Source of the DNA: Drosophila pseudoobscura
Lineage: Eukaryota; Arthropoda; Insecta; Diptera; Drosophilidae
NCBI RefSeq assembly: GCF_009870125.1
Contig: NC_046683.1
Span: 3,782,001 to 3,846,000, forward strand
Reading direction: 5' to 3'
DNA length: 64,000 bases
Under the pieces are notes generated by a model. It was given only the letters and a program-made list of their open reading frames with translations, did no database searches and was not told where the DNA came from. Position numbers and translations under genes: made by a program. Of this stretch, positions 50,822 through 62,390 are shown one piece after another (position 1 is the first letter of the stretch; the number at the start of each line of letters is the position of its first letter).

Positions 50822-51395
50822 ATGAAGTTGGATCTTTTGCTGATCATTGTCGCTGTGGGCATCTCACTGCCTGGCTCGGAAGCAGGGGTACAGGGAACCA
50901 AGGAACTATTCCAAGTTTGCGATCCGTAATTGGTGTAATTGGTGGTCTTGCAGGTGACGGAGGAGCAGATGTGGTCCGCTGGCAAACTGATGAGGGATGT
51001 CTGCCTGCCCAAGTACCCCAAGGTGACCGTAGAGGTGGCCGATGGCATACGGAATGGGCAGATACCCAACAACAAGGACTCCAACTGCTACATCAACTGC
51101 GTTCTGGAGATGATGCAGGCCGTGTGTACCCCCATATACTCGTAGATTCCATGCGTTCGATTCGTTAATACCTTCCATTCGTACCGTACAGATCAAGAAG
51201 GGAAAGTTCCAGGTGGAGTCCTCTCTGAAGCAGTTGGACGTCCTGCTGCCGGACAGCTACAAGCCGGAGTACCGTCAGGGCATCAACAACTGCAAGGACG
51301 CCACCGTTGGCCTCAAGAACGCCCCCAACTGTGATCCAGCCCACGCCCTGCTCTCGTGCCTCAAGTCCAACATCAAGGTCTTTGTCTTCCCCTAG
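50822..51395 (+). CDS. Obp19a: classic odorant-binding protein
   Basis: Exons 50822-50887 (signal peptide MKLDLLLIIVAVGISLPGSEAG), 50954-51121 and 51192-51395 give 145 aa; introns are 66 and 70 bp. The first donor is the less usual GGG|GTACAG, chosen because the alternative at CAA|GTTTGC would leave an intron of about 39 bp. Mature cysteines follow the classic OBP pattern: DVC, NCYINC (C2-x3-C3), NNC and NCDPAHALLSC (C5-x8-C6). It carries hydrophobic ligands in sensillum lymph. AATAAA at 51490. First member of a four-gene cluster; the letter is assigned by order relative to the firmly recognised Obp19d. Confidence 0.9.
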
Positions 51396-51736
51396 TCATC
51401 TCCGAATCCATAGATGCCCAATGTTTAAGTCCCCGTTCCTGTCTAGTCTATATGTCTAGGTCTTGGTCCTCTAGTCCCCTAGTTCCATGAATAAATATTA
51501 GCCCCAGTCCCAAGAGAATTGTGGTGCATTTGGACGGGTTGCATGATCTGCTTGTGGCCATGTCATGGGAATGGCGGGCATCTACAAGCGACGATCGCGA
51601 TCTTTGTGCGATTAGGGCAGGTTGTACCGGATGCTCTGGACACGAGCCTAGACTAAGGCCAGTCGAATGGGTATAAAACGCGGGGCACCGATAATCTAGA
51701 GTCCATTTTTACCTGTCAACAAGAGAAGAGGAAATT
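51396..51736. other. Obp19a 3' flank and Obp19b promoter
   Basis: AATAAA of Obp19a at 51490-51495 and the TATA of Obp19b at 51672 define the stretch. Nothing else is evident. Confidence 0.6.
51672..51678 (+). promoter_or_regulatory. TATA box of Obp19b
   Basis: TATAAAA 65 bases before the ATG at 51737, in GGGTATAAAACGCGG. Confidence 0.75.
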
Positions 51737-52361
51737 ATGCTGCCTGGAAACTGGATGACAACTCTCGTGCTGGTAATCGCCTGTGCCGGAGGATGGCTGG
51801 TGGGTCTGGCCGCAGCCGATGGGGACGAAGAGGAGGCGTCCATGACTTTGGAAGAGGTGGTGGAGCTAATCGAGCCGTTTGGCGAAAACTGTAAGCCCAA
51901 GCCAGAGAAAGGTGAGTAGTGAAGCAGGAATCATTCGATTCGATTCGTTTCGATTCGAGTCTGAGTTCGATCCCAAAACCATGCCAACCATCAGAGAACA
52001 TTGTGGAGATGATCAAGAACAAGCCGGACGCCAAATACGAGACCAAATGCTTCCGCCACTGCATGCTGGAGCAGTTCGAGCTGATGCCTGAGGGCGAGTT
52101 GAAGTACAACGAGGACAAGACGCTCGAGATGATGAACATGATGTTCCCCGACAAGGAGGAGCACTCACCGCGCATCATCAAGGGATGCAACGATCAGGCG
52201 GGCACAGACAAGTGAGTGTTTCCCCTCCATTTCCACCCTCGTCTCCATCACCATCTCTGATTCTTGTTTGGATTAGGTGCGAGGTGGCCCATGATATAGC
52301 CATGTGCATGCTGCGCGAGATGCGAGTGAGCGGCTACAAGATACCCGAGATCAAGGAGTAG
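51737..52361 (+). CDS. Obp19b: classic odorant-binding protein
   Basis: Exons 51737-51911, 51995-52211 and 52277-52361 give 159 codons (158 aa). A hydrophobic leader (TTLVLVIACAGGWLVGLAAA) precedes an acidic DGDEEEAS stretch. Six cysteines have classic spacing: GENC, KCFRHC (C2-x3-C3), KGC and KCEVAHDIAMC (C5-x8-C6). The protein ends REMRVSGYKIPEIKE. AATAAA at 52480. Same orientation as Obp19a, 340 bp downstream. Letter assigned by order in the cluster. Confidence 0.9.
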
Positions 52362-52595
52362 TCCTCCCTCCACCTCCACCTCCCGTTCACGTTCTCTTTC
52401 TGTGTTTTTTGTCCTGTGTTTTTTTTTTGTTCGTTAACTGTTTAATTGGAAACCCAGCTTGATGTGGTCCCTGACTAGAAATAAAGCGCCCAGTCAGAGC
52501 CAATACAGAGATCTTGGACTTCATTGGGTGGGGAACAGGAAACACGAAACAGGAAAGCAGGCGTCAGGACAGCAGGAGTGTAGAAGTGCAGGATC

Positions 52596-53166
52596 CTACC
52601 AGATCAGCTTCACATTGTTGCGCTCCAGCTGGCGGCTGATGCACTGATTGAGCTGGTGGGCAGCCTCACAGGGATTCTTGGCCGAAATGGAGCGATTGCA
52701 GGTCTGTGCCAGGCTGCAGCTCAAGGCAATGGCCATCTTGTTGTCCTGGGTCACCAGACCGGTCAGCTTCTCCACCTGGGCCAGATTCAGCTTGTTCTTG
52801 TCATCCATCTAAGGGAGCAGTTCAACAGGATCATCTCTTTCTTTCTCGTCGTCTGCTACTTACAATCTTGGTCTTCTTGAGGACACACTCTATCAGGCAC
52901 TTCTCCTTCTCGCTGGGATTGGACACCCTCATCAGCGGACGCTGATCCTTGGGAAGTTTCAGCTCCTTTATGCACTCCCTGCGGCCAGTGTCGATCATGT
53001 CCTGTACATGCGGCAGCTGCCGTACCATCACCGTCCAAATGGGCTCTGTGCCCCGACTGACTAGGATCTTGGTCAGATCGAAGCCCTGGCCGCGGACGCA
53101 GTCCATCTGCAACAACAGCAGCATCAGCAGCAGAGAACTGGTCGTTGCTAGCATCGGTGGCATCAT
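52596..53166 (-). CDS. Obp19c: odorant-binding protein, inverted member of the cluster
   Basis: Exons 52864-53166 and 52596-52808 give 172 codons (171 aa). The frame extends upstream only via a GTG, so the first ATG (MMPPMLATTSS) is used; a leader LLLMLLLLQMDCVRG follows. Cysteines: RREC, KCLIEC (C2-x3-C3), a pair SC and TC around the C4 position, and PCEAAHQLNQC (C5-x8-C6), so it is the classic set plus one extra. The N-terminal part before C1 is unusually long, and the C2-C3 segment is preceded by a 23-residue loop. Transcribed toward Obp19b; stops are 235 bp apart. Letter assigned by order. Confidence 0.88.
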
Positions 53167-53224
53167 CTTGGGGCTTGTTGGCTTCTGTTGCTCTTTGTCT
53201 GTGCCACTGGCCACCAGTTCTTGG

Positions 53225-53232
53225 CTTATATA
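53225..53232 (-). promoter_or_regulatory. TATA box of Obp19c
   Basis: TATATAAG on the minus strand, 59-66 bases upstream of the ATG at 53166; nearly the same sequence and spacing as in Obp19a. Confidence 0.75.
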
Positions 53233-55600
53233 GCTGCATATAACTGCATAACCTTCTTCAGTTCTTGCGTCTTATTTTTGATTCATTTTGCTGACCCATC
53301 ATCGGTGGAAAACAATGATTTTTCCAGTGTCAAGTTCATGACGATCATGGGGTGCGAGACCCCACACACAAGTCACGCATCACAGACGATCACAGTCAGC
53401 ACCCGAGCTGGGAACCTCTGGAAAAATACGACTATACGTAGTACGTACTTATAAATAATTATATTGATTCTTCTGTTTGACATCATCTATAGTAAAAGTA
53501 CACACATATATGAATGAGAGCTAACGATGGTATATACACGCTGAAGATCACCCAATACTAATATATAATACTATTCCCACCCGGGGACAAGCCGTTTCAG
53601 GCATTCATCCCATAGAAAATATGAACAAACTATTGCGACAATGGGGGGTCTGGGTATGGGGTGCTCCTAATTTTCGGACTGGCCTGGGCCACTTTAGCCC
53701 TATCAAGACCCCATGGTCATGCTGTGAGCAAAGCATCGTGGCATTATAGAATCCTTGGACAGTAGTATGTGGTCAGAAAGAGGCTCGTCTCGATTAATAA
53801 GTGAACAAATGGGATCGTGGTGCTTCAAAAGCTGTGTTTATCTACACAGTTGGAGAGCCATGGTTAGATGTCTCAAAAGGTCTGCGCGAACATCCATTTC
53901 AAGTCATCTGGTCGCCTGTTTGTGGAAAACTGGTCAGCGATAACTGATCATACTACAAGTTCCCCGATAGAGTAAAGTGAGAGCATCAATTTTGAGGGGT
54001 AAGTGGTAAGTGGACCATTTTTTGGTCGAGAGTTGTTGTAGAATTGAAGAAAACAAGCCTCCAAATATGGATTTCGGAGCTTTCACGATGTCTCAGATAC
54101 TTCCTTCTGAGTGCCAACAGAACAGTGCTGCGAAAATAGTTTAAAAAGTTTCTAAATGGGTATTCACCTTCTTGGAGAATATTTGTAAGACCAATACAAC
54201 CATTTTCAACCACCAAGGTTCGTACCTGGTGTTATACCACATCCGTTTCTATCAAGATCTATTTCAATTGCACACTCTGTAATTTTTAATATTAATACCT
54301 CCCCTGGGTACACCAGCTTTCAGATAAAAATAGCCCCTAAGGCAGCTTTCTAATTATCATGATTAGCGCGTTTGTTTAGAGACATAACCACATACTCGCA
54401 GTGACTCCGAAGTTATCTTAATAAGTACAAAATAATTATTCTCACAAGGCATTGTCAAGCGAACGATCATTGGCTCCCACAGAAGCTATATTTTGTGGAA
54501 AGCTTCTGATTGCAGTCTCAGCCAAATGATGAATGATAATGGATAGTTTTGATCTTTCGTTTATTCAAAGCATTTACCACTCATTTCACTGATCCCTGCC
54601 CTGGCATTAAACCCGAAGGGTTTGTATTTGTCTCTGAATGTTATGTGATATATTTAGTTTAATTCTAAAGCCAGCGAGTCGACTTGGCATAATTAAATGC
54701 TCCGTCTAGTCGTATTAATGGCGTGCAATGAAATGAAAACTCGTTAGAATAACAAACCGATGGGCAGCAATGAAAGTTCAACAATCAAATAGATAGTGAA
54801 GATAAGCAGAGTAAAGACACGTGCATATGGAATGGAACCAAAAACGGATAGGTACTCTGATATATCCAGTCTTCGAGTTTTATTCTTCGCCAACCAACCA
54901 ACCCATGCCCTGGCGAAAAGTGCATTAGAGAATGCCTGCGAGTGAAGAAACACAAAACATGCCGTGTGCATGACGAGGCACATCGCTGATCCACTCGAGT
55001 CTGCCCTTTAAGGTTTATTCTGTTTTGTTTTTGTTATTGGGGGATGGTGAATGGACCGTGCCCCAATGGGGATTCTCTTTCTCTGGATAAGGGTATGCCG
55101 TGACTATAATTGCAAGGTGACCGCAGTAGTCACTCAGTCACCGTCAAAAGTTTTGATCGATTTAATTGCATTCGAGATTTTGATATTTTGCATTCTCATA
55201 TTCATTTCCATTTGGAGATGTCTGATTTCATGCCAGTCACCAATTAAGCTGATAATTGGCAATAGGTAGCCGCCCTACTATACGCCTCGAGCACCTTAGT
55301 GCACCTACCAGTGGCACCTCCCACTCCGCCTCCCCGTGCCTCAGGGGGTTTCACACGATAGCCAGCCGAGGGCATCTCCGCCGGATCTTGGCCAGATCGA
55401 GAGCGGAGTAGTGGAGTGTCATGTGCTGCTCATATAGTTCATTCCGCTCCCATGCGATCCGCTAATTGTAATTATTCTGCCTGTTTGGCTCTGTTCGCTT
55501 GAGATTTGCCCGAGACTCTCGGATGAGACTGGAAATGGAAGTGGAAGTGGAGGTAGAGGTGGAGGTGGATCTATCAAATTATCACGCGACTTGATAGCTC

Positions 55601-55607
55601 TATAAAA
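55601..55607 (+). promoter_or_regulatory. TATA box of Obp19d
   Basis: TATAAAA 68-74 bases before the ATG at 55675, in GCTCTATAAAATGCG. Confidence 0.75.
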
Positions 55608-55674
55608 TGCGACTTCTACCAGCTGGACGCATTTAAGTTCGAGTTCGTTCCCCGTTAAGCTCATTCGATACGAT

Positions 55675-56330
55675 ATGTCGCGTCTGGTTTGCTTGGGTCT
55701 GATGCTGGCGGTGTGCCTGGTGGCGGTGTCCGAGTCCGAGTCGAAGCCCCAGGATGCAAGTAACGAGGAGCATGTCGCTGAGGCAGCCAACGAATGCAAG
55801 GCAGAGACGGGCGCCACGGATGGTAAGTGATTCGATGCGGTGTTTCCAAGGAAACCGAGTACACCACCCAAAACATTCTCTTGCAGAGGATGTGGAGCTG
55901 ATGATGAAGCACGAGCCGTCGGTGAATGAGGAGGGAAAGTGCCTGCGCGCCTGCATGATGAAGAAGTTTAAGATCGTGAGTGCTCAACTCAGCCACAAAT
56001 CAAAAGTATCCTTCCAAAACTCCTTTCCTTTTTCCACCACTCCCACAGATAGAGGAGGACGGCAAACCGAACACCGAGCACACTATTGAAATGATGAAGC
56101 TCATGAGCGAGAACGCTGAGGAAAAGGAGGATGCCATTACCGAAATTGCGGATACTTGTGCGGCCATCGATTTGCCCGAGGATCAGTGAGTATTCAGCCT
56201 TTGACACCGGCCACTTCACTGATCTTGATCCGCTTCCCTTCCCTCCAGCTGCGACTCCGCCGATGGCTATCTGAAGTGCATTATTGAGCACATGGAAAAG
56301 CATGGCATCACCCTGCGGGTGGAGCACTAA
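55675..56330 (+). CDS. Obp19d: pheromone-binding-protein-related OBP (PBPRP-2)
   Basis: Exons 55675-55822, 55887-55975, 56049-56185 and 56249-56330 give 152 codons (151 aa). A leader (LVCLGLMLAVCLVAVSES) is followed by the motif NECKAETGATDEDVE, which I recognise as Obp19d/PBPRP-2. Cysteines: NEC, KCLRAC (C2-x3-C3), DTC and HCDSADGYLKC (C5-x8-C6), a full classic set. The fly protein is abundant in subcuticular fluid of chemosensory and non-sensory cuticle rather than in one sensillum class. It has more introns than the other three OBP genes here and lies 2.5 kb from Obp19c. Confidence 0.95.
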
Positions 56331-58091
56331 AGGTGAGACGACGACCCCCCGCCCCCTGGCCAATCAAAAGGACCTGTTAATGAACCACTAGCGCCCACTC
56401 TGGAATATATAAATGTCTATCTAGCTATATCTAGACATTTCTTTGTTTTTTTTTCGCTTACACACTATGAATAGTCCCTAGATAACTGATAAATTGAGCA
56501 AATTATAAAAGGTAATTAAATTGGTTTATATGTACCTAGAATTATCGGAATTAGCTCTTGAGATAGGTACAGCAATAACATTAAGGCTGTTTATCGGACA
56601 AGAATCTATAAGATTCTATAAGAACTTTCTAATGTTAAAGCTCCTTTGCTTTGACTTTACATATGAAACAGTTCCGCAGAACTATAACTTAGGGTGAACC
56701 GAACCCTTCTCTTACAGGAACTTAGTTCATTAAATGCTAACATCTTTAACAATCTTACAGAACATTGATCTCCTAAAGCAGCAGTAGTTCGAGCAGGATA
56801 AATCAAATGTTAGCCCCAATAGATAGTATAAGGGCCATGAATGAGCCCAGATTGGATATTTAGCTCACTTCCTTAAGTATTGTCCGACTTCTTCCACAGA
56901 TTCTACAGATAAACGATTATTGTATACACTGTTTGTACGCTACACTTTTGCCGTGGCTTCGGTATGCGGCTTAGAATACGCTTTATTTTCAAATATTTGT
57001 ATATTTGTGTGTTTATATAGTGGTTTTTATATACTGTCCCAATCTGGGTCGCACTTACAGTTACGCTTACGCACTACAGTTATGCTACACGTACAAATTA
57101 TCCTCTCTTCGGCTCGCCTCTCATTCCCGAAATTGCGAATAGCAATTCTGGCCCAGCAGAAAGGCGCTGGCGCTGCATACAAGGCTCTAGCTCAAGCCCT
57201 TAAATCGTCTCGTTTCTTTGTCCGACGCCCGTGAACGTCACTTCACTTTACCATTGATTGATTGATCGATTGGCCAAGGTAGCCACCGGCTTAAACATAG
57301 TATTTATATGGGTTTTTATAGTACGTTGCCTGCCAGCCGATCCTGGATAATTCGCTTTGTGAAGACAGCAGCGTCGACAGCAAGCGATGATGGTGTTGCT
57401 GGTTCTGCTGCTTTCACCAAGCGAATTCACAGGAGCTGGAGGCCGGGCTTATCTAGTTTTATTACGTATTAGCTTAATATAATGCGCGAAATCCATGCGC
57501 GTTCTAGGGTATTGGTCTCTACGATGCGCACACACAGTCACAGACCAAATGACATCCACGCACATGATCATTGTTACAAAAAAAAAAAAAAAATAGAAAA
57601 CGATAAAGGGCAAAAAGGTGCTGGGACATGGAAAAAAACAACTCAAGACAGAGTACTATGAGCTAAAGTTATATTTGGAAGGGTATTTTCTGCTCCCAAA
57701 ACAAGACAGGGACGTGCGGATGCAGATGCTGATGAGGGCTCCGTCTGTGGCTCATCCCCGACTGGGATGATCTCCTTAGCTAAATTTAGTCTAAAAATTG
57801 ATTTTCTTTTGCATTCGAAATTGCTTTTCACGTTTGTTGTTGCTTGGGAAGGCAGGCAGTTCATTTTCGTTTGGATTTCTTGTTGTTTTTTTCCGGCTAA
57901 CAAAATCGAGGCGTTCCAGGCCACACGGACACACACGCACGGTCCCATGAAAAACGTACAACGGGCGCCATGGATGTCAAAGGTCAAGTACGGAGGAGCC
58001 AGGCAAGTCCTTGGTACTTGCCGGGGCTACTTTTCTTAGTGGTAGTGGTAGTGGCTGTGCTGTGACTGTGGCTGTGGCTGTGGTTGTAGTC
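56331..58091. other. convergent gap between Obp19d and Pp4-19C
   Basis: 1.76 kb without a supported gene. A poly-A run of 15 lies at about 57579-57593. A 104-codon plus-strand ORF ending at 57234 uses non-ATG-like context and has no domain. Presumably it contains both 3' UTRs. Confidence 0.5.
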
Positions 58092-59090
58092 TTAAAGAAA
58101 ATAGTCAGCCTGGGGCTTCTTTGATGGTATGCCCCGGCTCTCCTGTGGTGCCGCCTCGAAGATGACAAAGTCACGATGCAGGTACTCGTTCAGTTCCAAA
58201 ATGGCAGCCACATTGCCGCAACTGCAAGTGAGGGTGGGATAGAGGATAGATAAGAGTATTGCAGAGTACAGAATGGATAGAGATGACATGACATACCGGT
58301 AGCAATAGTTTGGCGCCGACCACACGGTCAAGACGGTTTCGTTGAAATGCCATTTGAACCCCTCCATGACCAGCTGATGGGCCCTACATATCATATCGAT
58401 CTCGTTGGTTCTGTTAAACTGTGAGACAACATCCGAACCGAAGAGATAGCCGGCACCGCGTGGTGATACACCCCAGCCGGTTTGATCTTCGGGATCGCTC
58501 CATAGCAGATCGCACATAGGGCCGTCGTGCGGAACCTCCTGCTTGCGATCGATGCTACGGATCTGATCCAAATACTGAATGGAGGGCGAGAGTCCGCCAT
58601 GGACGCAGAATATCTTGCCGTCGATGATGGCCGACAGGCTGAGGTAGTCAAAGATCTCCGTGCAGTAACGCCATACGGCAGTAGAGCCATATTTGCGGAG
58701 ACACTCATCATAGAAGCCATACACCTGGGTGATCTGGCGAGATTCGTGATTGCCGCGTATCAATGTGATGCGGTCCGGATAGCGCACTTTAAGGGCCAGC
58801 AAGAGCAGGAATGTTTCAACGCTGTAGTATCCGCGATCCACAAAGTCCCCCATGAATAGGTAGTTCTTTTCGGGTACATCTCCGCCCACCTTGAACAGCT
58901 CCTTCAAATCGTAGAACTGGCCGTGTATGTCACCGCACACCGTCACTGGGGAGTCCACACGCTGCACGTTCCCCTCCTCGACGAGAATCTCGCGAGCCTT
59001 GGCGCACAAGCCCTTCACCTCATTCTCTTTGATGATTTCACAGCGCTTCAGTTGCTCGATTTGGCGGTCCAAGTCGCTGTTGTCGGACAT
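58092..59090 (-). CDS. Pp4-19C: protein phosphatase 4 catalytic subunit
   Basis: Exons 58297-59090 and 58092-58221 join to 308 codons (307 aa), exactly the length of PP4 catalytic subunits. If the 75-bp intron is read through, the frame still stays open, but the spliced form restores [21 protein letters not shown]-family metal and catalytic motifs are all present: [24 protein letters not shown] and HGGLSP. The C terminus DYFL is the leucine-methylation tail shared with PP2A. PP4 acts at centrosomes, in DNA-damage recovery and in signalling, with R2/R3 regulatory subunits. The gene name records its cytological place on the fly X (19C), which anchors this end of the window. Confidence 0.97.
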   Translation of the reverse strand: MSDNSDLDRQIEQLKRCEIIKENEVKGLCAKAREILVEEGNVQRVDSPVTVCGDIHGQFYDLKELFKVGGDVPEKNYLFMGDFVDRGYYSVETFLLLLALKVRYPDRITLIRGNHESRQITQVYGFYDECLRKYGSTAVWRYCTEIFDYLSLSAIIDGKIFCVHGGLSPSIQYLDQIRSIDRKQEVPHDGPMCDLLWSDPEDQTGWGVSPRGAGYLFGSDVVSQFNRTNEIDMICRAHQLVMEGFKWHFNETVLTVWSAPNYCYRYVMSSLSILYSAILLSILYPTLTCSCGNVAAILELNEYLHRDFVIFEAAPQESRGIPSKKPQADYFL

Positions 59091-59582
59091 TTTGCTGTCG
59101 TTGGGGGTTCGGCGTCGGCGTCGACGTCGGCGTCTGTGGGAATGAGTAGTATCGGTGAAGGCACAGGCACAGGCGTCTCTGGGTTATGGCGCTCTCTTTC
59201 CGGTGCTATAAAATGCAATAGAAAATTAATACACTTTCAAGTGAGTTTTTAATTGTTTGTGTTTCGGTTTTTGCATGTTCCAGGTATGTATGTGTGTCGT
59301 GTGTATGTGCGTCTGTTCGTTTCGGTGTTGTGTAGGTCTGTGTGTGTGGCTTGTCATTGGCCTTTTGCCGCGCGCGGGCGCCCCAACCGCATATCCTCGA
59401 CCTTTCCAGTATACTTTTCCACAATACGTTTTGCGAGAAACACTTACAGTTGCGCGAAGCAATCTCAACAATCGTTTTATTGTTGGTTGAGCACTGCACG
59501 CACGCTCTTGTAAAAAAATTAACATTAACTTTTTGTCAGCAACAGAGTTGTCAGTCGATGAAGCGATAGCTCGCTTGTCGGG

Positions 59583-59632
59583 TGGTCAGTGCTGCCGATT
59601 ACGCTTTTTTCACGTCAGATCTGGCTTTTTTG
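59583..59632 (-). promoter_or_regulatory. candidate Pp4-19C promoter element
   Basis: On the minus strand the segment reads AAAAAAGCCAGAT, then a spacer, then GGCAGCACTGACCA. CAGCACTGAC fits the fly core Motif 7 consensus CAKCNCTRNY. A closely similar pair of blocks lies upstream of Gip at 63282-63310. Confidence 0.45.
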
Positions 59633-60230
59633 CAGACCATAGCGGGAAAAATTTTTGAATTGCAGTAATTCTGGATTTTTCACCAATTGTCCGGCTCATC
59701 ATTGTTTTTTAACGATTTTTGCCAATAAAAATAATAAAAGTCTAAAACAGGTTGACTTTTTTCCGTCAACAAAATCTTGAGCGCTAAGAAAAATGATATT
59801 AGCACAATTATTGAGATTTTGCTGCACTGCTGATTTTTTTAGAAAATTTTCCGCTTTTTTAAGAAAAACAGCTTTTTTTCAATCGTTCTATCGATTGTAG
59901 TAGTTGTGTTGTGTTTGCAGATGATACTTTCGAATGCTATTTAAATTGAAAAGAAAAATATTAAAAATTCTCCCCAAACTTGCAAATTTTTTGCGTAAAA
60001 TTAAGTTGAAAATCTTTTGTTTATGTATTTAAAAATTTTTTTTTCTTGGTGTGCAAGTACGGCTAGTAGAGATGAGATGGTTAAATTGGCGCCTAGTCGT
60101 TTTTTATCGCGAGTATAAATGGAGTGTATGGCAAACCCTTTATAGAAACCATAGAAAAAATAAAACTTGCAAAAATGTATTAAAAACATTTATAAAAAGT
60201 TGAATATGTGATCTAAAGATTTCATCCCCA

Positions 60231-60245
60231 ATCGATAGTATCGAT
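60231..60245. promoter_or_regulatory. double DRE palindrome upstream of the 60403 gene
   Basis: ATCGATAGTATCGAT is a perfect inverted repeat about one central base, 158 bases before the ATG at 60403. It contains two overlapping DREF/BEAF-32 type half sites. Confidence 0.6.
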
Positions 60246-60402
60246 ACTTTGCCAAAAACTGTTTTTGCGTTTCACGTTCTATATAAGGCCAGAGGCCGGA
60301 CCTTTGCAATTAGATGCAATTGTGAAATTGCAAGCGCCTAATCCCCAAGAGCATCCCATAAGGCGGAAACGTGAAATCGATCCATTTTCCCATTGCTAAG
60401 CC

Positions 60403-62118
60403 ATGTCTACCTTTGGAGCCGACGTTGATCAGGTTTGGCCAACTGTTGCGGCCGATTCCCGCGCGCTGACTAAGTTCGGTCGAAAGCTGCTTGGACAATG
60501 CAAAGATGTGAAGAAACCCGGTGGTGGACCTGCTAATATTGACGACTTTATAAACAGATCCAGAGAATTTCCTCTTCCGGTATGTGGCTGGCACTTACGT
60601 TTCACATATTGCGCTCTAATCCACTCTGACCGCCATGTAGTTTGGCGTAGAAAGTGTCCGGGTTAATAGACAGCCGAAGGCACGACATGAACGCATTGCC
60701 AGCCACATCTCCTCCGTCTATCCGGTGATACATGAACGCACCTTGGGACTATACCTGGAGTACCTAGAGCACAAGTGTCAATGGGGTAAGCATGTTGCAA
60801 GCGTGTCCATTACTTCACGTTGCGAAATCTTCTCTTTAATCAGGAAACGATGTGGAGCAACCTGTCTACCACCCGCTCTCCCTCTGCGGATTCGTGCAGC
60901 GGCTGCTGGAGAAGCGTTGTGCCAGCTTCTTTGCTCGCAACGACAAATTCTTGCTGCTCACTGGAGAGAGTGGAGCTAGCGGCTTTGAACCCATCGGCAG
61001 TAAAGCGGAGAAAGCTCCACTTGTCCTGAAAAACGTCCTCAGCTACGATGATGTCAAGCTTTCTGCCTTGCTGTCGGTCAGCTCGCACACGGAGTTCATC
61101 AACGAAGGCGAGAGGGCCAATTGCGGTCGTGTTACCCATGATCGTCGGACATTAGAGCCAGAAGGTGTCATTATGGGTCTCATTGGGGCCCGGCTATCGC
61201 GCCGCAATCTGATGGAGTTCCAGGACATTGTCATCGCGCGTACACAGAACACTGCAGAGAATGGCTATGGCATGGACCTGGACGAGCCGGCCTCAACAAA
61301 AGCCGAGGACTATCGCCGCATCTGGCGAAACTTTTACGAGACGCAAGATTGTCTGTACGCCGATGTCCACATTGACAATCAGCGCTTCGGCGTCTCGAGA
61401 AACAAGCAAGACATCTTCGACAATCTGGTGATGAAGCGGCGCTATGCCATAAGCTTTGACATGCTGCTGCTCGAGGCCCAGGCACGCGCTCAAGAGGCCG
61501 GCAAGCAGGCCTACATTCATGTCGTTGGCTTCGGTCTGGGCGTATGGAAAGTGGCGGCGCAGCAGGAGCGCATCTTTCTGGAGACCTTCGAGCAGCGCCT
61601 ACGCGAGCTGGGTAAGCGTCTCACCCACATCGGTGTGGTGCACTTCTCCTGGTTCAGTCTCACCAGTTGCGGACGGCTGTTCAATGGCGCCGTCATCGAT
61701 ACCGACGGCCATCCGGCGGACGGCATTCGCGTGCACATCTCCAAACGAAATCCAGCCGAAAAACTCTCCAGTCCGGAGCATGCTAATATGCTGTTGGTGG
61801 TCTCCTATGCCTGGGACGGAAATGCCCTGCCAGGAAATGAGTTCTGGATGGTAGGGTCACCGCTTACAACACTCCCATTCGCACTCTTAGTTTCTTTCAT
61901 CTATTATTCATTCGTAGAAAATGCTGAAGTCTACGGGCGATTCATCCACGGCCTGTTCAACTCTTATCACAGAGCTGCATAATCCGTACATCAACACGAA
62001 GTACTGCAATGGCAACAATCTACACATCGCGTCACCGGAGCTGGGTGTCCTCCACATAGCGGAGTATGCCAGACATGTTCTCAAGAAGGACCGCAACGAC
62101 AGCCACGCTGCTAATTGA
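60403..62118 (+). CDS. conserved 509-aa protein of unknown function
   Basis: Exons 60403-60579, 60641-60785, 60844-61850 and 61918-62118 give 510 codons. There is no signal peptide or membrane helix. The protein looks globular and well folded, with conserved-looking segments such as VYHPLSLCGFVQRLLEKRC, GARLSRRNLMEFQDIVIAR, YIHVVGFGLGVWKVA, GVVHFSWFSLTSCGRLFNG, LLVVSYAWDGNALPGNEFW and ELHNPYINTKYCNG. I believe this corresponds to a Pfam domain of unknown function (DUF4804), but that is memory and not tested. The acidic pair DGNALPGNEFW plus ELHNPYIN near the end resembles the C terminus of macrodomain-like or PARG-like folds only loosely. Function is unassigned. It is divergent from Pp4-19C and its stop lies 272 bp from the converging Gip stop. 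Confidence 0.85.
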
Positions 62119-62390
62119 TGATGGTCTTTGAGGAAGAGAAGAATTCCCAGAGAATCTTCTTGAGACTGGTTGTTATTGCTTAGTCTACGAGTATCTCTTT
62201 TCTATCTAATCTTATCTAATCGTTGTGTATGTTTGTTGTGGGTACTTTCTGTTGTACTATTCCACGCATATGCTGTAGGTCAACTCCATGACCTCTCTTT
62301 GACATTCATTCGAGCAACTCAAGATCCTTTAATGTTTTATATGTGTATATGTATAAAAAATGTATTTAAATGCCAGAATACAATTCAAAC

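Larger units (their letters stand above)
53167..55674. other. 2.5-kb intergenic stretch between Obp19c and Obp19d
   Basis: Two TATA boxes (53225, minus; 55601, plus) mark the two divergent promoters. Between them are AT-rich segments and GGAAGTGGA/GGAGGT purine repeats at 55531-55570. ORFs here are below 80 codons and unsupported. Confidence 0.5.
59091..60402. other. divergent intergenic region Pp4-19C / unknown gene
   Basis: Holds GTCGGC repeats just upstream of the Pp4 ATG (59108-59133), the TGGTCAGTGCTGCC ... ATCTGGCTTTTTTG element at 59583-59632, a very T/A-rich core, and the ATCGATAGTATCGAT palindrome at 60231-60245. No ORF supported. Confidence 0.55.

Noticed and set aside
53167-53214. 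Longer N terminus of Obp19c
   Set aside because: Depends on a GTG start and would bury the signal peptide.
56920-57234. 104-codon plus-strand ORF between Obp19d and Pp4-19C
   Set aside because: No non-random segment except a short AGAAYKALAQALKSS tail; no promoter or splice context.
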